NCBI GenBank assembly: GCA_964017045.1
Contig: OZ024810.1
Coordinates: 2,653,365-2,717,364, forward strand
Source: Omphiscola glabra
Lineage: Eukaryota; Mollusca; Gastropoda; Lymnaeidae
DNA: 64,000 nt
Direction: 5' to 3'
This document shows positions 44,082-56,394 of the stretch, piece after piece; the first letter of the stretch is position 1, and every line of letters begins with the position of its first letter. The notes under the pieces are model-generated. The model was not told the DNA's origin, searched no databases, and was given only the letters and a program-made list of their open reading frames with translations. The translations under genes were made by a program, and so were the position numbers.

Positions 44082-47066
44082 TGTCCCTTAGTCCTTGGGG
44101 CGCCTTCTCCATTCCTTTCGGTCTTCTCCACTACGCATAACATCGCCTAGTTTTAATCCCGTCCACTCTTTGATGTTATCTTCCCATCTTTTTCTCTGTC
44201 TTCCTCTTCTTCTTCCTCCTCTAGTTGTGCCCTGCATGATTTCTTTGGCGAGCCCTTGTTTTCTTGTCACGTGGCCATACAACTGAAGCTTTCGCTTTTT
44301 ACAGACACCAGGAGGTCATCATACTGCCCAATTGCTTGACGAATCCTTTCTTTCACTTGTTCATTGGTGAAATGGTCTCTATAGTAGATGCCAAGAATGC
44401 CTCTGAAACATCTCATCTCCTTCGCCTTTATTTTCTTTTCAAGTTCTGCTGTTAATGTCCAGGACTCAGAGGCACTTAAGAAAATAGAGAGGATTAATGA
44501 GCGCATCAGCCTGATTTTGGTGCTGGGGGCTATATTTTTGTCATTCCATATTTTCTTGGGCCTCTTTAGTGCTGTTGTGGTCTGCTATTCGTCATCATTT
44601 TTGTCTTTTCTGCACTGATTTGCATGCCAAAGGACGATGAAGTCTTGTCGAGACGCTTTACTAGGTTGGCTAGTTCTTCTTTGCTTCCAGCCAGTCCGTC
44701 TACGTCATCCGCAAAGCCACCAATGCTGACTGTCCCTACATGCGTTTCCAGTGCATCTGACATAATTCTCTCTAAGAAGATGTTGAACAGGGTGGATGAG
44801 AGCAAGCAGTCTTGAACCAATCTCCGATGTTAATGTTGAAGAAGACTGCACTGGTGGCCTTATCATAGAGGCTTCTTATCATTCTGGTTAGGTTTGTGTT
44901 GATGTTGTAGTGTCTCATGGTGGCCCATAAAGCAGCATGCCAAACCCTGTCGAATGCCTTCTTGATATCCACAAAGATGTGGTATAGGTTTTGTTGGTGT
45001 TGAGCATATTTCTCACATAGTATCCGGAGGTTTAAGATCTGCTCAGTAGTGCCACGTCCTTGCCTGAAGCTCGCCTGTTTGTCAGCAATGATACTGTCAG
45101 CATATGGTCTTAGTCGGTTCAGTATGACCTTGAGCATGACCTTGCTTGGGTGGCTTATTAGGCTAATGGTGCGATAGTTTTGGCATAGCTGTAGGTTACC
45201 TTTCTTGGGGAGGGTGATGATGAGAGATTGGGTCCATGATTTGGGCCATTCCCCTGTCAGCCATATTTTGTTACAAATATTGGTTAGGGCATTTATCATT
45301 GTTTCTCCTCCCTGTTTCATTAACTCGGCAGGGATATTATCTACTCCTGCGGCCTTTCCTATTTGGAGTGCTTGGACTGCTGCTTCTACTTCTGCGCGGA
45401 GAATGGGGAAGCTTTCATTGTCCGTTGCTGGGGGAACATTAAGGATCTCTGGGTCTATCTTTATATTTTCATTATACAGCTCTGAGCAGTATTCAGTCCA
45501 TCTTTTCAGGATACCATTTTCCTTGGTCAAACATTTACTATTTGTATCTTGTATGGTAGTACTACGCCCTTGTTTTGCAGTAGTTAGTTCTTTCACCAGC
45601 TGGTATGCCTTTTTGCTATTGTTTTTCTTCAAGCAATTTTCAATGTCGTAGCATTGCTCTTCAATCCAGTTCTTATTTGCCCTTCTCATATCATTTTTGA
45701 TGGTTTGGTTGATTTTTCTGTATTTATTGCCCCCTCTGTATCTAACATCTTTGTTTTCTTTAACTGCCTCCATTTATCACACAGATCGAGGATGTCAGCT
45801 GTTACCCATGGTTTTGGGTTGGTCGGTGTTTACCAAGGATGTCAAGTTATCAATCAGTGTGTCCATGTCTAAACAGTCGCCAGCTATAATGTTAAGCGCT
45901 GCAAATTTCCTCCTATCATTGCTTGGAAGGCTTCTGCTACTTTAGGATCCTTCAGCCTTTCAAGGTCGAATTTGATTCTGGTATATCCCTGTTTATTTAC
46001 CCTCTTTAAGTGCAGCCTAAAGGTCATCATGACTAGATCGTGGTCACTTCCAATGTCCTGGGAAGCTGCGAGTCTTGGCAATGTTTATACTAGACGGGAA
46101 GCGTGTTTGCAACATGATGTAGTCAATCTGATTGTGGTTTTTTCCCGATGGGGCTATGCCATGTGGTTTTTCTTGATATTTTATGTGCACCCAGTGTGTT
46201 GGCCAGTATGAATTCGTTGAATTTGCATTACGGTGGCGTCAACATGTCCCTTTCCAGTTTGCATAGGTAACTTTTCTATTTTGGCATTCCAATCACGACA
46301 AGAATATCTTTCTTGGGGGTTTGGTTCAGCACATCTTGGAGTTGATGGTAGAAGTCGTCCACTTCTTCATCATCATAATCTGAAGTTGGTGCATACGCTT
46401 GTACGATGGTGATGTTGAACAGTGTTGCCCTTAGACGAAGAGTGATGAGCCAGCTCGAAATAGGTCAACAGCTCATAATACTGTTCTTAATGTTTTTATG
46501 GACGAGGAAGCCAACTCCTTGTTCATGTGTGTCCTCCCGTCCACTAAAATGTAGTCTGTGTGGCCTTCTTGTGTCAATGTTTCTCCTAAGTTTTTCCATC
46601 TCATTTATGACAGACCTACGATGTCCTATCTGTATCTGTTCATTTCATGCGCTAATTCCTCCACCTTGCCCGTTTCTCTCAACGATCTCACGTTCCAGGC
46701 ACTGATATTGTTTTTTTGGCTGACCAGTAGCATACTTTTCACCTCCGTCCTGGTCAAAGGGGGTAGGCGCGGCCCTTGGTAACCCGTGCCACGGCCAAGC
46801 CGGTATGGATTGTGAAGTGCCGACACTCCGAGATATTGTGCTGCGGCATAAACTACACAATTTCCGGTTCTTTGTCTCTCAAGACTCAAATGTTGCTTTC
46901 GTAAGTCGATCTCGTTTAACTTTTCCGCTTCTAGGCTGTCTTCTGATTAGTTTTATCCGTTTGCTTTTCCTTTTAATTATCATAACTGCCCGCTTGCTAG
47001 GCATGTTGCAGTTTGAATTTATATTTGGGGACTACATCAAATTCTGATGTCAGCCATCTTGTTGTT
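44082..47066 (-). mobile_element. Near full-length, inactive non-LTR retrotransposon (EN + RT)
   Basis: From 46890 downward the minus strand carries the leader, then the AP-endonuclease (SAWNVRSLRETGKVEELAHE, with later blocks at 46,560-46,270), an RT (45773-44566) and a C-terminal module. The C-terminal module reads SWTLTAELEKKIKAKEMRCF, then RLL-type MYGHVTRKQG and RRRGRQRKRWEDNIKEWTG. RT motif FADD is present in GGFADDVDGLAGS. Stops interrupt the endonuclease and a frameshift near 44,815 splits the RT, so it is dead. It is better preserved than the relics at 30.6 and 41.9 kb and belongs to a different subfamily. Exact ends and target duplication were not identified. Confidence 0.9.
44772..45773 (-). 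CDS. LINE reverse transcriptase fragment
   Basis: 333 codons spanning the region before RT and motifs 1-4: GKAAGVDNIPAELMKQGG, SLIITLPKKGN, NYRTISLISHPSKVMLKVIL, ADKQASFRQGRGTTEQI and the FVDIKKAFDRVWH block with the first catalytic Asp. It ends in a frameshift just before the QGC-LSP motif. The catalytic FADD block lies in the adjacent frame (44566-44820). It is part of the element at 44082-47066, and the first Met is not a true start. Confidence 0.9.
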   Translation of the reverse strand: MEAVKENKDVRYRGGNKYRKINQTIKNDMRRANKNWIEEQCYDIENCLKKNNSKKAYQLVKELTTAKQGRSTTIQDTNSKCLTKENGILKRWTEYCSELYNENIKIDPEILNVPPATDNESFPILRAEVEAAVQALQIGKAAGVDNIPAELMKQGGETMINALTNICNKIWLTGEWPKSWTQSLIITLPKKGNLQLCQNYRTISLISHPSKVMLKVILNRLRPYADSIIADKQASFRQGRGTTEQILNLRILCEKYAQHQQNLYHIFVDIKKAFDRVWHAALWATMRHYNINTNLTRMIRSLYDKATSAVFFNINIGDWFKTACSHPPCSTSS

Positions 47067-48313
47067 ATATTATTAATGTCATTAAAATTTACAAACAACT
47101 TTACGTTTCGTAAAGTGGAAACAAAAATCTTAACCCATCTTTGTTCACACTCATGGATGGAACTGTACTGGATGAAAACACTTTTTTAAAGAAGAAATGT
47201 TCACTTGTGCAAAATGATTGGGATTTGAGATGTAAATGTACCCACGTTTTGTCAATGCAATGGAAATTATGGTCATTATATCTTAAATGGTCATAACATA
47301 TACTTGCTTTTTAAAAGAAAAAGGGCATCTTTTTCACAACTAATATCATTGGATTTAAAGATATTGTCATGCAAACAAAAATATATACAACATATTTGCG
47401 CCCCCAAATCTGTTAATTATTTATCAAATACATTCCTTTATTCTGAGGCCAAAATGAAAGTATCAAAAGCGTCCAAATTCCCCCCCCCCCCCCCCCCCCC
47501 CCCCCCAACTTAATTCTAAAATGTTAGCATGATTTTGCCAAGTATTGTTTGACATCGTCTTTAAAAAACAAGTTCTACGTATAATGCCGAAAGATTATGG
47601 TTCTTTATTTTAACATTAAATAGCAAAGTTTAAATCTGTAACATTATTATTTATATCAAAGGATGAGCTGATTTTATCAATGAAATTCCGTTAGACATTT
47701 TAATTATTTTATAAATAAAAATAATTGATACAATATTTTTTTATTTTCAGATGGTGCTCAACAATTGAAGGCAAAGAATATGAGGAAAAGACTCAATATC
47801 TATAGTTGCTGCTGAATATAACAGATGGAGCACAACTTCAAGGCAAAGAATATGAGGGGAAAAAAAACAGATCTTCAGTTGGTGCTGAACATATCAGATG
47901 GAGCACAAATTAAAGCGAGGAAAAAAAAAACGGATCATTTGGAGCTGAACAACTTCAGATAATTGAAGGGAAAATATAATAGAAAAAAAATAAAGTATTG
48001 GAAAAACAATATAGGAAATTTGTTATTTAATTAATAGAAAAGAAAGCAAATGAAAACATGAATGCTCTTTATTTTAGGGGGAGAAAAATAAAAATCCTCC
48101 TCGCGAGACTATCTCCAAGGAGATGAAAACATGAAATCTCCTGGTGATATAAAATGAGGTATCTTTACATAGAAACAAAGTTAAATAGATGTTGACTGAC
48201 TTGGTCATTTAATGACTTGGTGAAATCCAAGCTGCCTTGAAAAATGTAGGCACCTTGAAAAATGTAGGCCACCTTATTACACCAAGCCCTCCAATGACAT
48301 GTTACAGGCAAAG
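47067..48313. other. Spacer with C27 run and a diverged 65-bp repeat
   Basis: Twenty-seven consecutive C at 47480-47506. About three diverged copies of AGATGGAGCACAACTT-AAGG-AAAGAATATGAGG span 47750-47950. No gene is recognised. Confidence 0.6.
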
Positions 48314-48600
48314 TGGGGAAATCCAGGCATTCTATATAGTCTGATAATCCATAATATAAGAATTCCATAGGAAATTAGTAAAACACAAGGTTAAACCTGA
48401 TAAAAGGAACGCAACAAAACAATGAACAGTCTGTTTGTTCGCTGATGAAGGTTTCCCGCCGACACGTTCGTTGTTTTGTTGTGTTCCTTTTATCAGGATT
48501 AACCTTACTGTGTTTTACTAATTTCCTATTTTGCTAACCTGATTGCAGTCTCCCCCATTATTACCAAACTATACACAGAATGCCTGGATTTCAAACTTTT
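48314..48600. repeat. Long imperfect inverted repeat with hammerhead-like loop
   Basis: The left arm (48314-48427) and right arm (48466-48600) are reverse complements over more than 100 nt. The inner 60 nt are nearly perfect, for example CTGATAAAAGGAAC versus GTTCCTTTTATCAG, and AGGAAATTAGTAAAACACA versus TGTGTTTTACTAATTTCCT. The 38-nt loop contains CTGATGA (48442-48448), a short G-C stem and GACAC, close to the hammerhead core CUGANGA...GAAAC. Penelope-like retroelements are known to carry such cores, so this may be a relic of one. Confidence 0.75.
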
Positions 48601-49529
48601 CCTCTGACATACAAAATCAATCAATTATCTATTTAACATTTGCTATTTGTCAAAAAAACCACCATTAACATCAAGAACAATCTCAAGATCTTAAAAAGAA
48701 AAATTGACATGAATGGGGTTCATCACCCCACAGGGGCTTAGACACGTAAGTCTGCATTGTCCCTGTTATTACTTCATTGCTGGTTGCCAAATAATCAAAC
48801 TCGTTTAGTGCACAATTTGAGTCTTATCATTTGATGACCAGCAATATATACAGTAGCACACATCCTTATTCCAGGCAACATATTTACAAAGGTATATATA
48901 ATATAAAGTCATAAGGTATGTTCACACTACCAATTTCTTTTACTATGATTCTTATACTTTGCGCAAGCAGATTTGTTGAGCATTGAACAAAATATGATTG
49001 GATTGTTTCTGTAACTTGCCAGCAGACACTAGTGCGACACTATAAAACCAGTGAAACTGAAATGGCCCCGTTTTTATGGTAGCGAGTTGCTCATATAGAG
49101 TAGCTCATGTAGTGAGCAGCTCATAGTCACAGAAAGTTGAGAATCCATGTAACAAATCCGCAGTGTGAACTGGGTACATTTGATGACCAACACTGTATAC
49201 CATCTAATACTGGTACATTTGATGACCAACACTATATACATCCTTTACCAATACTAGACAACATATTTACAAGGGTAGATCAACATAGTTTTATGCCTAC
49301 AAAATCAAAGACATGAAATGTGAGATTCAAGTTACAAATTATAACATTTAAGGAAACATATGATTATCAATAGAAGCATCTATTACATTTAGATATTGGG
49401 TGACAAGTGCATACACATTTAATTAACAGTATGAAGGGGTTGGCACTTTGTTCAGTTGTAAGTGAAACTATCTGTTCAATAACTCAAGAAAAAATATTCT
49501 TTTAAATCATGCTATACTTTAGCATGCCT
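48601..49529. other. AT-rich spacer
   Basis: Short direct repeats (TTTGATGACCAACACTATATAC around 49180-49240). No gene. Confidence 0.5.
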
Positions 49530-49963
49530 ATGTTAACACTATCGGAACATTGCTGATACTGGCATTGACAGACATGTTAACACTATACTAACATTGCTGA
49601 TACTGGCATTGACAGACATCATGTTAACACTATAGGAACATTGCTGATACTGGCATTGACGGACATCATGTTAACACTATAGGAACATTGCTGATACTGG
49701 CATTGACAGACATCATGTTAACACTATAGGAACATTGCTGATACTGGCATTGACAGACATCATGTTAACACTATAGGAACATTGCTGATACTGGCATTGA
49801 CAGACATGTTAACACTATTGGAACATTGCTGATACTGGCATTGACAGCCGTCATGTTAACACTATAGGAACATTGCTGATACTGGCAAATAACACTATAG
49901 GAACATTGCTGATATTGACAGTCATCATGTTAACACTATAGGAACATTGCTGATACTGGCAAA
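49530..49963. repeat. 47-bp minisatellite, about 9 copies with truncated units
   Basis: The unit begins TGTTAACACTATAGGAACAT and ends GGCATTGACAGACATCA. Several units are shortened. Confidence 0.95.
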
Positions 49964-50509
49964 ATGACATAATAATTAACATTGGGTACTGGCGAAATGT
50001 TACAATAAAATAAAGAAATATGTGGAAGTTGTTACATGCCCAGGAAGTTGTCCATTATGATATGTAGGTCAAATGTTCAGGAAGGAAACACAATCTGCGG
50101 TCCAATGTTGAAATTTTGAAAGTCAAGGAGTCTTAACACAATAAAAGACAAAGACTTGTTCAGGAATGTCTCAGATACAGATAGAAGAAATCTTGCTGGT
50201 ATCCAATCATGGATGTATCTCAGTTGTATCCAATCATGGATGCATTTCACTTCTGATGACCAAATTAAAATTGAGAAAAATCTATTAAAATATTCACTAT
50301 ATATTAAAGTTTCAAATATATTATAATGACATTTTTTGTCTGTATCTTAATTTCTCACTCTCTCAACCCTACTAAGTATCATTTGTCAGCAATAAAAAAC
50401 TCACTGATTAAATCTCATGTCAAATAAAACAAAATAAATCTACTTAATATTATAGACATTCAGTACCTGGGTCAAATGAAACATGAAATTCAAGAGAAAT
50501 TGTTTTCAG

Positions 50510-50557
50510 TCAGATCACATCTTGGAGGAAATCATCAAATGTGTTTATAGAAACCAT
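50510..50557 (-). CDS. Candidate short terminal exon
   Basis: On the minus strand, a good acceptor (TTTCTCTATTTGCAG ending at 50558) is followed by an open frame MVSINTFDDFLQDVI and a stop at 50510-50512. It is very short and of unknown family, and no partner exon was identified. Confidence 0.3.
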   Translation of the reverse strand: MVSINTFDDFLQDVI

Positions 50558-53500
50558 CTGCAAATAGAGAAATTATAATCATATTTGTACAACTTTATAT
50601 AGTACATTCTGTATTTTGGAAAGGGGCAGATTTCCCTCTAATATTTATATATATATATATATTATACCTTTTCAAATATATAGTCTATGCCTACAAAATT
50701 AATACATGAAAAGTGAGCTAAGTAGACGTAAATCTAGGGCATCAATATTCTATTGGGCATCCAAACTTTAGAAGTCAGATTTGATAGATTCCAAGGCTTA
50801 CTAAACAAAACAAAAAGTAATTTCAAAATTATACTAATTAAAATGAAATCTTTTATCAACTTAATTATAAAGGATTTATTTTAAATTCTCCTTGCTGTCT
50901 TCTCGGTTACTATTGCAGCAACGGGTTTATGTTTGCTGAAGAAGGCTTCTTTACGACAAGTAGCATTGTTTTTTACTTCCTCTTTTTTAGATTTTCTCAT
51001 ACTTTGTTTCGTTCATTTCATTTGATTAAATATTTACATTCTGATGTTAGTGAAGAAGGCATTTTGAATTTATGTCAATATATTTTTATAAATTATAATT
51101 ATACACAAGTCCTAAGTTTTCTTTATCTTAAGTAAATCAAGTCAGATATGTGAGATTTTAAAAAAAGTAAAAAACTAGTTCTAAGAAATTAATTTTCCAT
51201 TTAAAAAATGGTCAATGTTTCTACCACGATCTGTGTCTTAAAATTTTCACATGACTACAGCACATCTTATTGTACCCAAAACAATATTTTTCATGGCTAC
51301 AGTACCTCTAATTAACATGTTCCATTATTTTTGTAGGTCCTAAATATTTATGAAGTTATGTTTGATTTAAAACTTACGCAATTTATAACATAATTTTAAG
51401 GATTTATATATTATTATTTTAAGTTATCAATACATTTTTAATTCTTCAGTGATTTTAGTGTTTGAAATTTTATGTTAGTAAGACTGTCAAAATAAAAGCA
51501 TTTCAACAGGTCTTGAGAGTTTTAAATAAGTAATGAACAACAAATTTAAATCAATATTCTCTTCAAATTAAGATCATAATCCCCAGGCCTACTATTTTTC
51601 AATAGTAATAGTAGTTTTCACTTAAGCCTTATTATTTTTGTATGCTATTTAACCTAGTTATATAACCCACCTTTTTGAGTGGCAGTATTTAAAGTAATTA
51701 ATCATGTGTAAATGTAATGCCAAACATTAATTTAATTGATGATTAGTAGCCCTAATAATAATAGCATGAAGGAACTTAATGTTAATATGTAAGAATAGAC
51801 ACAACATAATCAGTAATAACCACCTAAATATTTAATAGTTAATAAGTTATCTTAGTCTTAATCTTACTTAGTTTAACTTAGTAATATTAATAGTAAAAGT
51901 ATTTCTTTAGTATTAGCCTATCACTATATAAGTAAGTCATATAAGTGATCAGTATATATAGTATATATCAGGCCTTCTAATTTTTGTCTTGTTCTAGTTA
52001 CTTGTAATAATTACTAGTTACTAGGGGCTTGGTATTGTTATTTGAAGCTATTGTTTCTCAGTCTCAAGTCACTGTAACTCAAATCAAACTAAACATAAAT
52101 TTTTTGCATTTCATCATTTGCAGTTCAAGATTTTGATCATGAAAATAATTAACTGAAATTATGGAGAACTAAGACTAGACTGACTAATGAAATGGTACTA
52201 ATCAAACTATCATTTTAGTGAATGTTAATATTTTGACATTGCAGAAAAATAATTTTAGCAGATAGTTGATAGCTTAATTTAATTAAGCGTGTACATGTAC
52301 TATATAACAAAACAATTTTAGCCTAGTTATTCAAACGCAAAAGATTTCCTTATCCTAAGAAAAGCTAATAAAATTATGTTTTTATTGCTGTTCTTTTTAA
52401 CAAAACTTTTGGTTCAAAAGAGTTTTTAATTGAAGGTTACTCAAAAGTTCTTTTATCTATCAAGGCGACCGCAGTTAATTCCCATATTTTCATAAACAAT
52501 AAGGAACAATAACCAAGATAATACGATCTTTAACCAAGTTGACAAGAGTTAACTTTCTTGAATCATATAAATAAAATTATAATTAATGGGAAGTTATCGC
52601 TATCGTTTTAAAAACATCTGTTCATTTTAATGGTTGCTTCCCTTTGAACATATTTCACAAAATCGAGAAAAACAAACATCCCACATTTTAAAATGTATTT
52701 TTATTGTTACCGTTAACAAAATTTTATTTTACTCTAAATTTATTTTTACCTTTGCACATTTAACTTTTTTTGTAAATAATTTACCATTTCTTTAAGTATT
52801 TAATATAAATTTTTGATATAAACTTTAATACTGGTAGAAGTACATGACTGCTTCTATGCTAATGCTACTAATAAAGAGACATTTTCTGGGAAATCCTGCA
52901 CATTATTATTAATAATATTATAAATTAAAATTTTTGGTGATCATTTTATTTTAATGCATGTGCTATTTTTATGATAATAATTTGCAAGAAAATATTAAAA
53001 ATACTTTTTATTTTATATATTTATAAATAATTTATGGTAACAGGGTTTTCCCTATGATTATGATTGTTTAACCTATTTTTTAAATTAATTTTGAGGATTA
53101 ATAACAATTACTAAGCCTTTGATTTTGGAACATATTGCATCACCAACCTTGCCTTGAAGGCTCTCATTTAATCAAGGTCTCATAGTAACGTGTTGCATTT
53201 AAATATAATGATAAAATTTTAAATTCTAGACTTATGTGAGGTTCCACTTGGTTCTTTTATCCGCTAATGCTGGTATTTCTTTTTCTCTAATGGATCATCT
53301 TATCAAATGGAAAAATTCGTAGCCAATTAATTGGGTATTCTAATAAAAAGTCTTAGACTCTTGGTGAATCAAAAACATACTGTGAAAGCAAAATGTTCTT
53401 TGATACAAACTGATTTGGGTGAAAATAAATTTCATGCTTTAATGATATTAAATATTTTGCTCTTAGAAAATTGTTTCAAATAATCATAAATAACAATCTT

Positions 53501-53956
53501 TTGAATAGAGAATATTGCTATAAATATTTAATGGCTTTATATGGACATCCCCACCCCACTTTTGTTTATAAATTTGCCTAACCTCTCCAAATCCTAATTG
53601 CTTGTTATTTAGAATTTAGTACTCCTGTGCTTTTGGTAATTTATTCATTCAGTCGAATCCACCTCTCATCCATTCACTGTAAACTATTGTTATATTTCTT
53701 ATGACATTCTATATTAGTATATTTTTCTGAATATATTGCTATGCTTTCCATTCAGTGTTTTACACATCTTAGTCACTTGACTAGTGATTTGTTTGTTAGT
53801 AACTTTCATAATGATGTGTCACTAGTTAATTTTTTATTGTTTAGTTGATTTTTTTTTGTTAGTCACTAGTCTAGTTATGTGTCATAACTGATTTGTTTTC
53901 TAGTCCTTTGAATAGTGATGTGTAGCTAGTGATTTGTTTGCTAGTCCTTTGTTTAG
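50558..53956. other. Long AT-rich gene-poor stretch
   Basis: About 3.4 kb of AT-rich sequence with no repeat array, element end or convincing frame. Diverged copies of ACTAGTGATTTGTTTG at 53770-53950 lead into the next array. Confidence 0.5.
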
Positions 53957-55281
53957 CGATGTTTGGAATGAATGCACAAGTTGAATCATTGCCTAGTGAT
54001 GCTTGGAATGAATGCACAAGATGAATCATTGCCTAGTGATGTTTGAAATGAATGCACAAGATGAATCATTGCCTAGTGATGTTTGAAATGAATGCACAAG
54101 ATGAATCATTGCCTAGGGATGTTTGAAATGAATGCACAAGATGAATCATTGCCTAGTGATGCTTGGAATGAATGCACAAGATGAATCATTGCCTAGTGAT
54201 GCTTGGAATGAATGCACAAGATGAATCATTGCCTAGTGATGCTTGGAATGAATGCACAAGATGAATCATTGCCTAGTGATGCTTGGAATGAATGCACAAG
54301 ATGAATCATTGCCTAGTGATGTTTGAAATGAATGCACAAGATGAATCATTGCCTAGTGATGTTTGAAATGAATGCACAAGATGAATCATTGCCTAGGGAT
54401 GTTTGAAATGAATGCACAAGATGAATCATTGCCTAGTGATGCTTGGAATGAATGCACAAGATGAATCATTGCCTAGTGATGCTTGGAATGAATGCACAAG
54501 ATGAATCATTGCCTAGTGATGCTTGGAATGAATGCACAAGATGAATCATTGCCTAGTGATGCTTGGAATGAATGCACAAGATGAATCATTGCCTAGTGAT
54601 GCTTGGAATGAATGCACAAGATGAATCATTGCCTAGTGATGTTTGAAATGAATGCACAAGATGAATCATTGCCTAGGGATGTTTGAAATGAATGCACAAG
54701 ATGAATCATTGCCTAGTGATGCTTGGAATGAATGCACAAGATGAATCATTGCCTAGTGATGCTTGGAATGAATGCACAAGATGAATCATTGCCTAGTGAT
54801 GCTTGGAATGAATGCACAAGATGAATCACTGTCTAGTGATGCTTGGAATGAATGCACAAGATGAATCATTACCTAGTGATGCTTGGAATGAATGCACAAG
54901 ATGAATCATTGCCTAGTGATGCTTGGAATGAATGCACAAGATGAATCATTGTCTAGTGATGCTTGGAATGAATGCACAAGATGAATCATTGCCTAGTGAT
55001 GTTTGGAATGAATGCACAAGATGAATCATTGCCTAGTGATGCTTGGAATGAATGCACAAGATGAATCATTGCCTAGTGATGCTTGAAATGAATGCACAAG
55101 TTGAATCATTGCCTAGTGATGCTTGGAATGAATGCACAAGATGAATCATTGCCTAGTGATGCTTGGAATGAATGCACAAGATGAATCATTGCCTAGTGAT
55201 GCTTGGAATGAATGCACAAGATGAATCATTGCCTAGTGATGCTTGGAATGAATGCACAAGATGAATCATTGCCTAGTGATG
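53957..55281. repeat. 40-bp minisatellite, 33 copies, with higher-order structure
   Basis: The unit is GCTTGGAATGAATGCACAAG + ATGAATCATTGCCTAGTGAT. Variant units (GTTTGAAATG, often with CTAGGGAT) occur as blocks of two or three, separated by four to five standard units, at about 54041-54160, 54321-54440 and 54641-54720. Blocks of 7-8 units were therefore duplicated together. This is the longest array in the window. Confidence 0.98.
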
Positions 55282-55733
55282 TTATTAAAAGTGTTAAAGT
55301 AAGTACTGGTATTTAAATTAATTTAGCTTTAGATTGTGACAGCATCAACAAGTCAAATGAAAACACATTTATTTGTACTGACAGGGTTATGGCAATTTAT
55401 TCAGCTCATCAGTCTGTTTGCACAAATAAGTCAAGGTAATATATTTTATCATTCAGTCTTCAAGCCAAGACATGTTAGGGTAATTAAAATGTCTATATTA
55501 TTAGTTTATGTAAATGATCTGGTGGAGCAGCACATTCATACAGCAACAAGGTGACATTTCTTTAAATCACAAATGAAAAATATTCTAGGTTTAAAACCAA
55601 GAAGGTTAAATTTTGAGTGATTGAAACAATGAACAGGTTGATTAAAAAGTCTAGAGATTTTAGTTGTGTTAGTAGAAATTTATTTACTTAATAATTTGGT
55701 AAAACTTGTTTACTTGGGTTGAGACATTCAGGT
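55282..55733. other. Spacer
   Basis: Short frames only, no recognised gene. Confidence 0.5.
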
Positions 55734-55960
55734 AGAAGCCAAGATGGTATGTTGTACATTCAGTTGTCATCCAAAATGGTATGTTGTACATTCAGTTGTC
55801 AGCCAAAATGGTATGTTGTACATTCAGATGTCAGATAAGATGGTATGTTGTACATTCAGATGTAAGATAAGATGGTATGTTGTACATTCAGTTGTCAGCT
55901 AATATGGTATGGTGTACATTTGTTGTAACCAAGATGGTATGGTGTACATTCAGGTGACAT
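55734..55960. repeat. About 32-bp diverged tandem repeat, 7 copies
   Basis: Units of AAGATGGTATGTTGTACATT + CAGTTGTCAGCC with length variation. Confidence 0.9.
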
Positions 55961-56132
55961 GGTTTACAGTCTCATGTCAGCCAAGAATCTATGATATAGA
56001 TTTACTGAAACATCTTGGATTCCAGTGTTAAGTCATTTGTCAACTGTGTAGTCTGTAGACTGTATTAACCTGGACGTGAAAAAAAAATAAAAAATATTAC
56101 AATCAAATTATAATCAAATTAGCAGTTTATTT

Positions 56133-56222
56133 TTATTTATCTACTTTATCTGCTTCATCTGCATCAACTACTTCATCTGTTTCATGTACTTCAGATAAGT
56201 TCACTTTTGCTGCAAGACTCAT
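56133..56222 (-). CDS. Candidate acidic C-terminal exon
   Basis: Minus-strand frame MSLAAKVNLSEVHETDEVVD + ADEADKVDK then TAA. A weak acceptor (ATCTTCAATGAG or TCTTGCAG) lies at its start. The DNA is itself a diverged repeat of ACTTCATCTG, so the acidic peptide may be a by-product. Confidence 0.22.
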   Translation of the reverse strand: MSLAAKVNLSEVHETDEVVDADEADKVDK

Positions 56223-56394
56223 TGAAGATAAAAATATGTGTTGGTTATGTTACATGTAAAAGAAAGACAACAATGTCTACATCTAAGTTTTATATCTGAA
56301 ACAAATACTATATTATAAGAAAATTAGAATTGGTCAAACTAAAGAATAAATGGTACTCCCATACTTTGATCTGACTCATGAGAAAACGTGGTTT

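Noticed and set aside
53957..55281. CRISPR-like appearance of regular repeats
   Set aside because: There are no unique spacers: units are contiguous and near-identical. The context is a eukaryotic genome.
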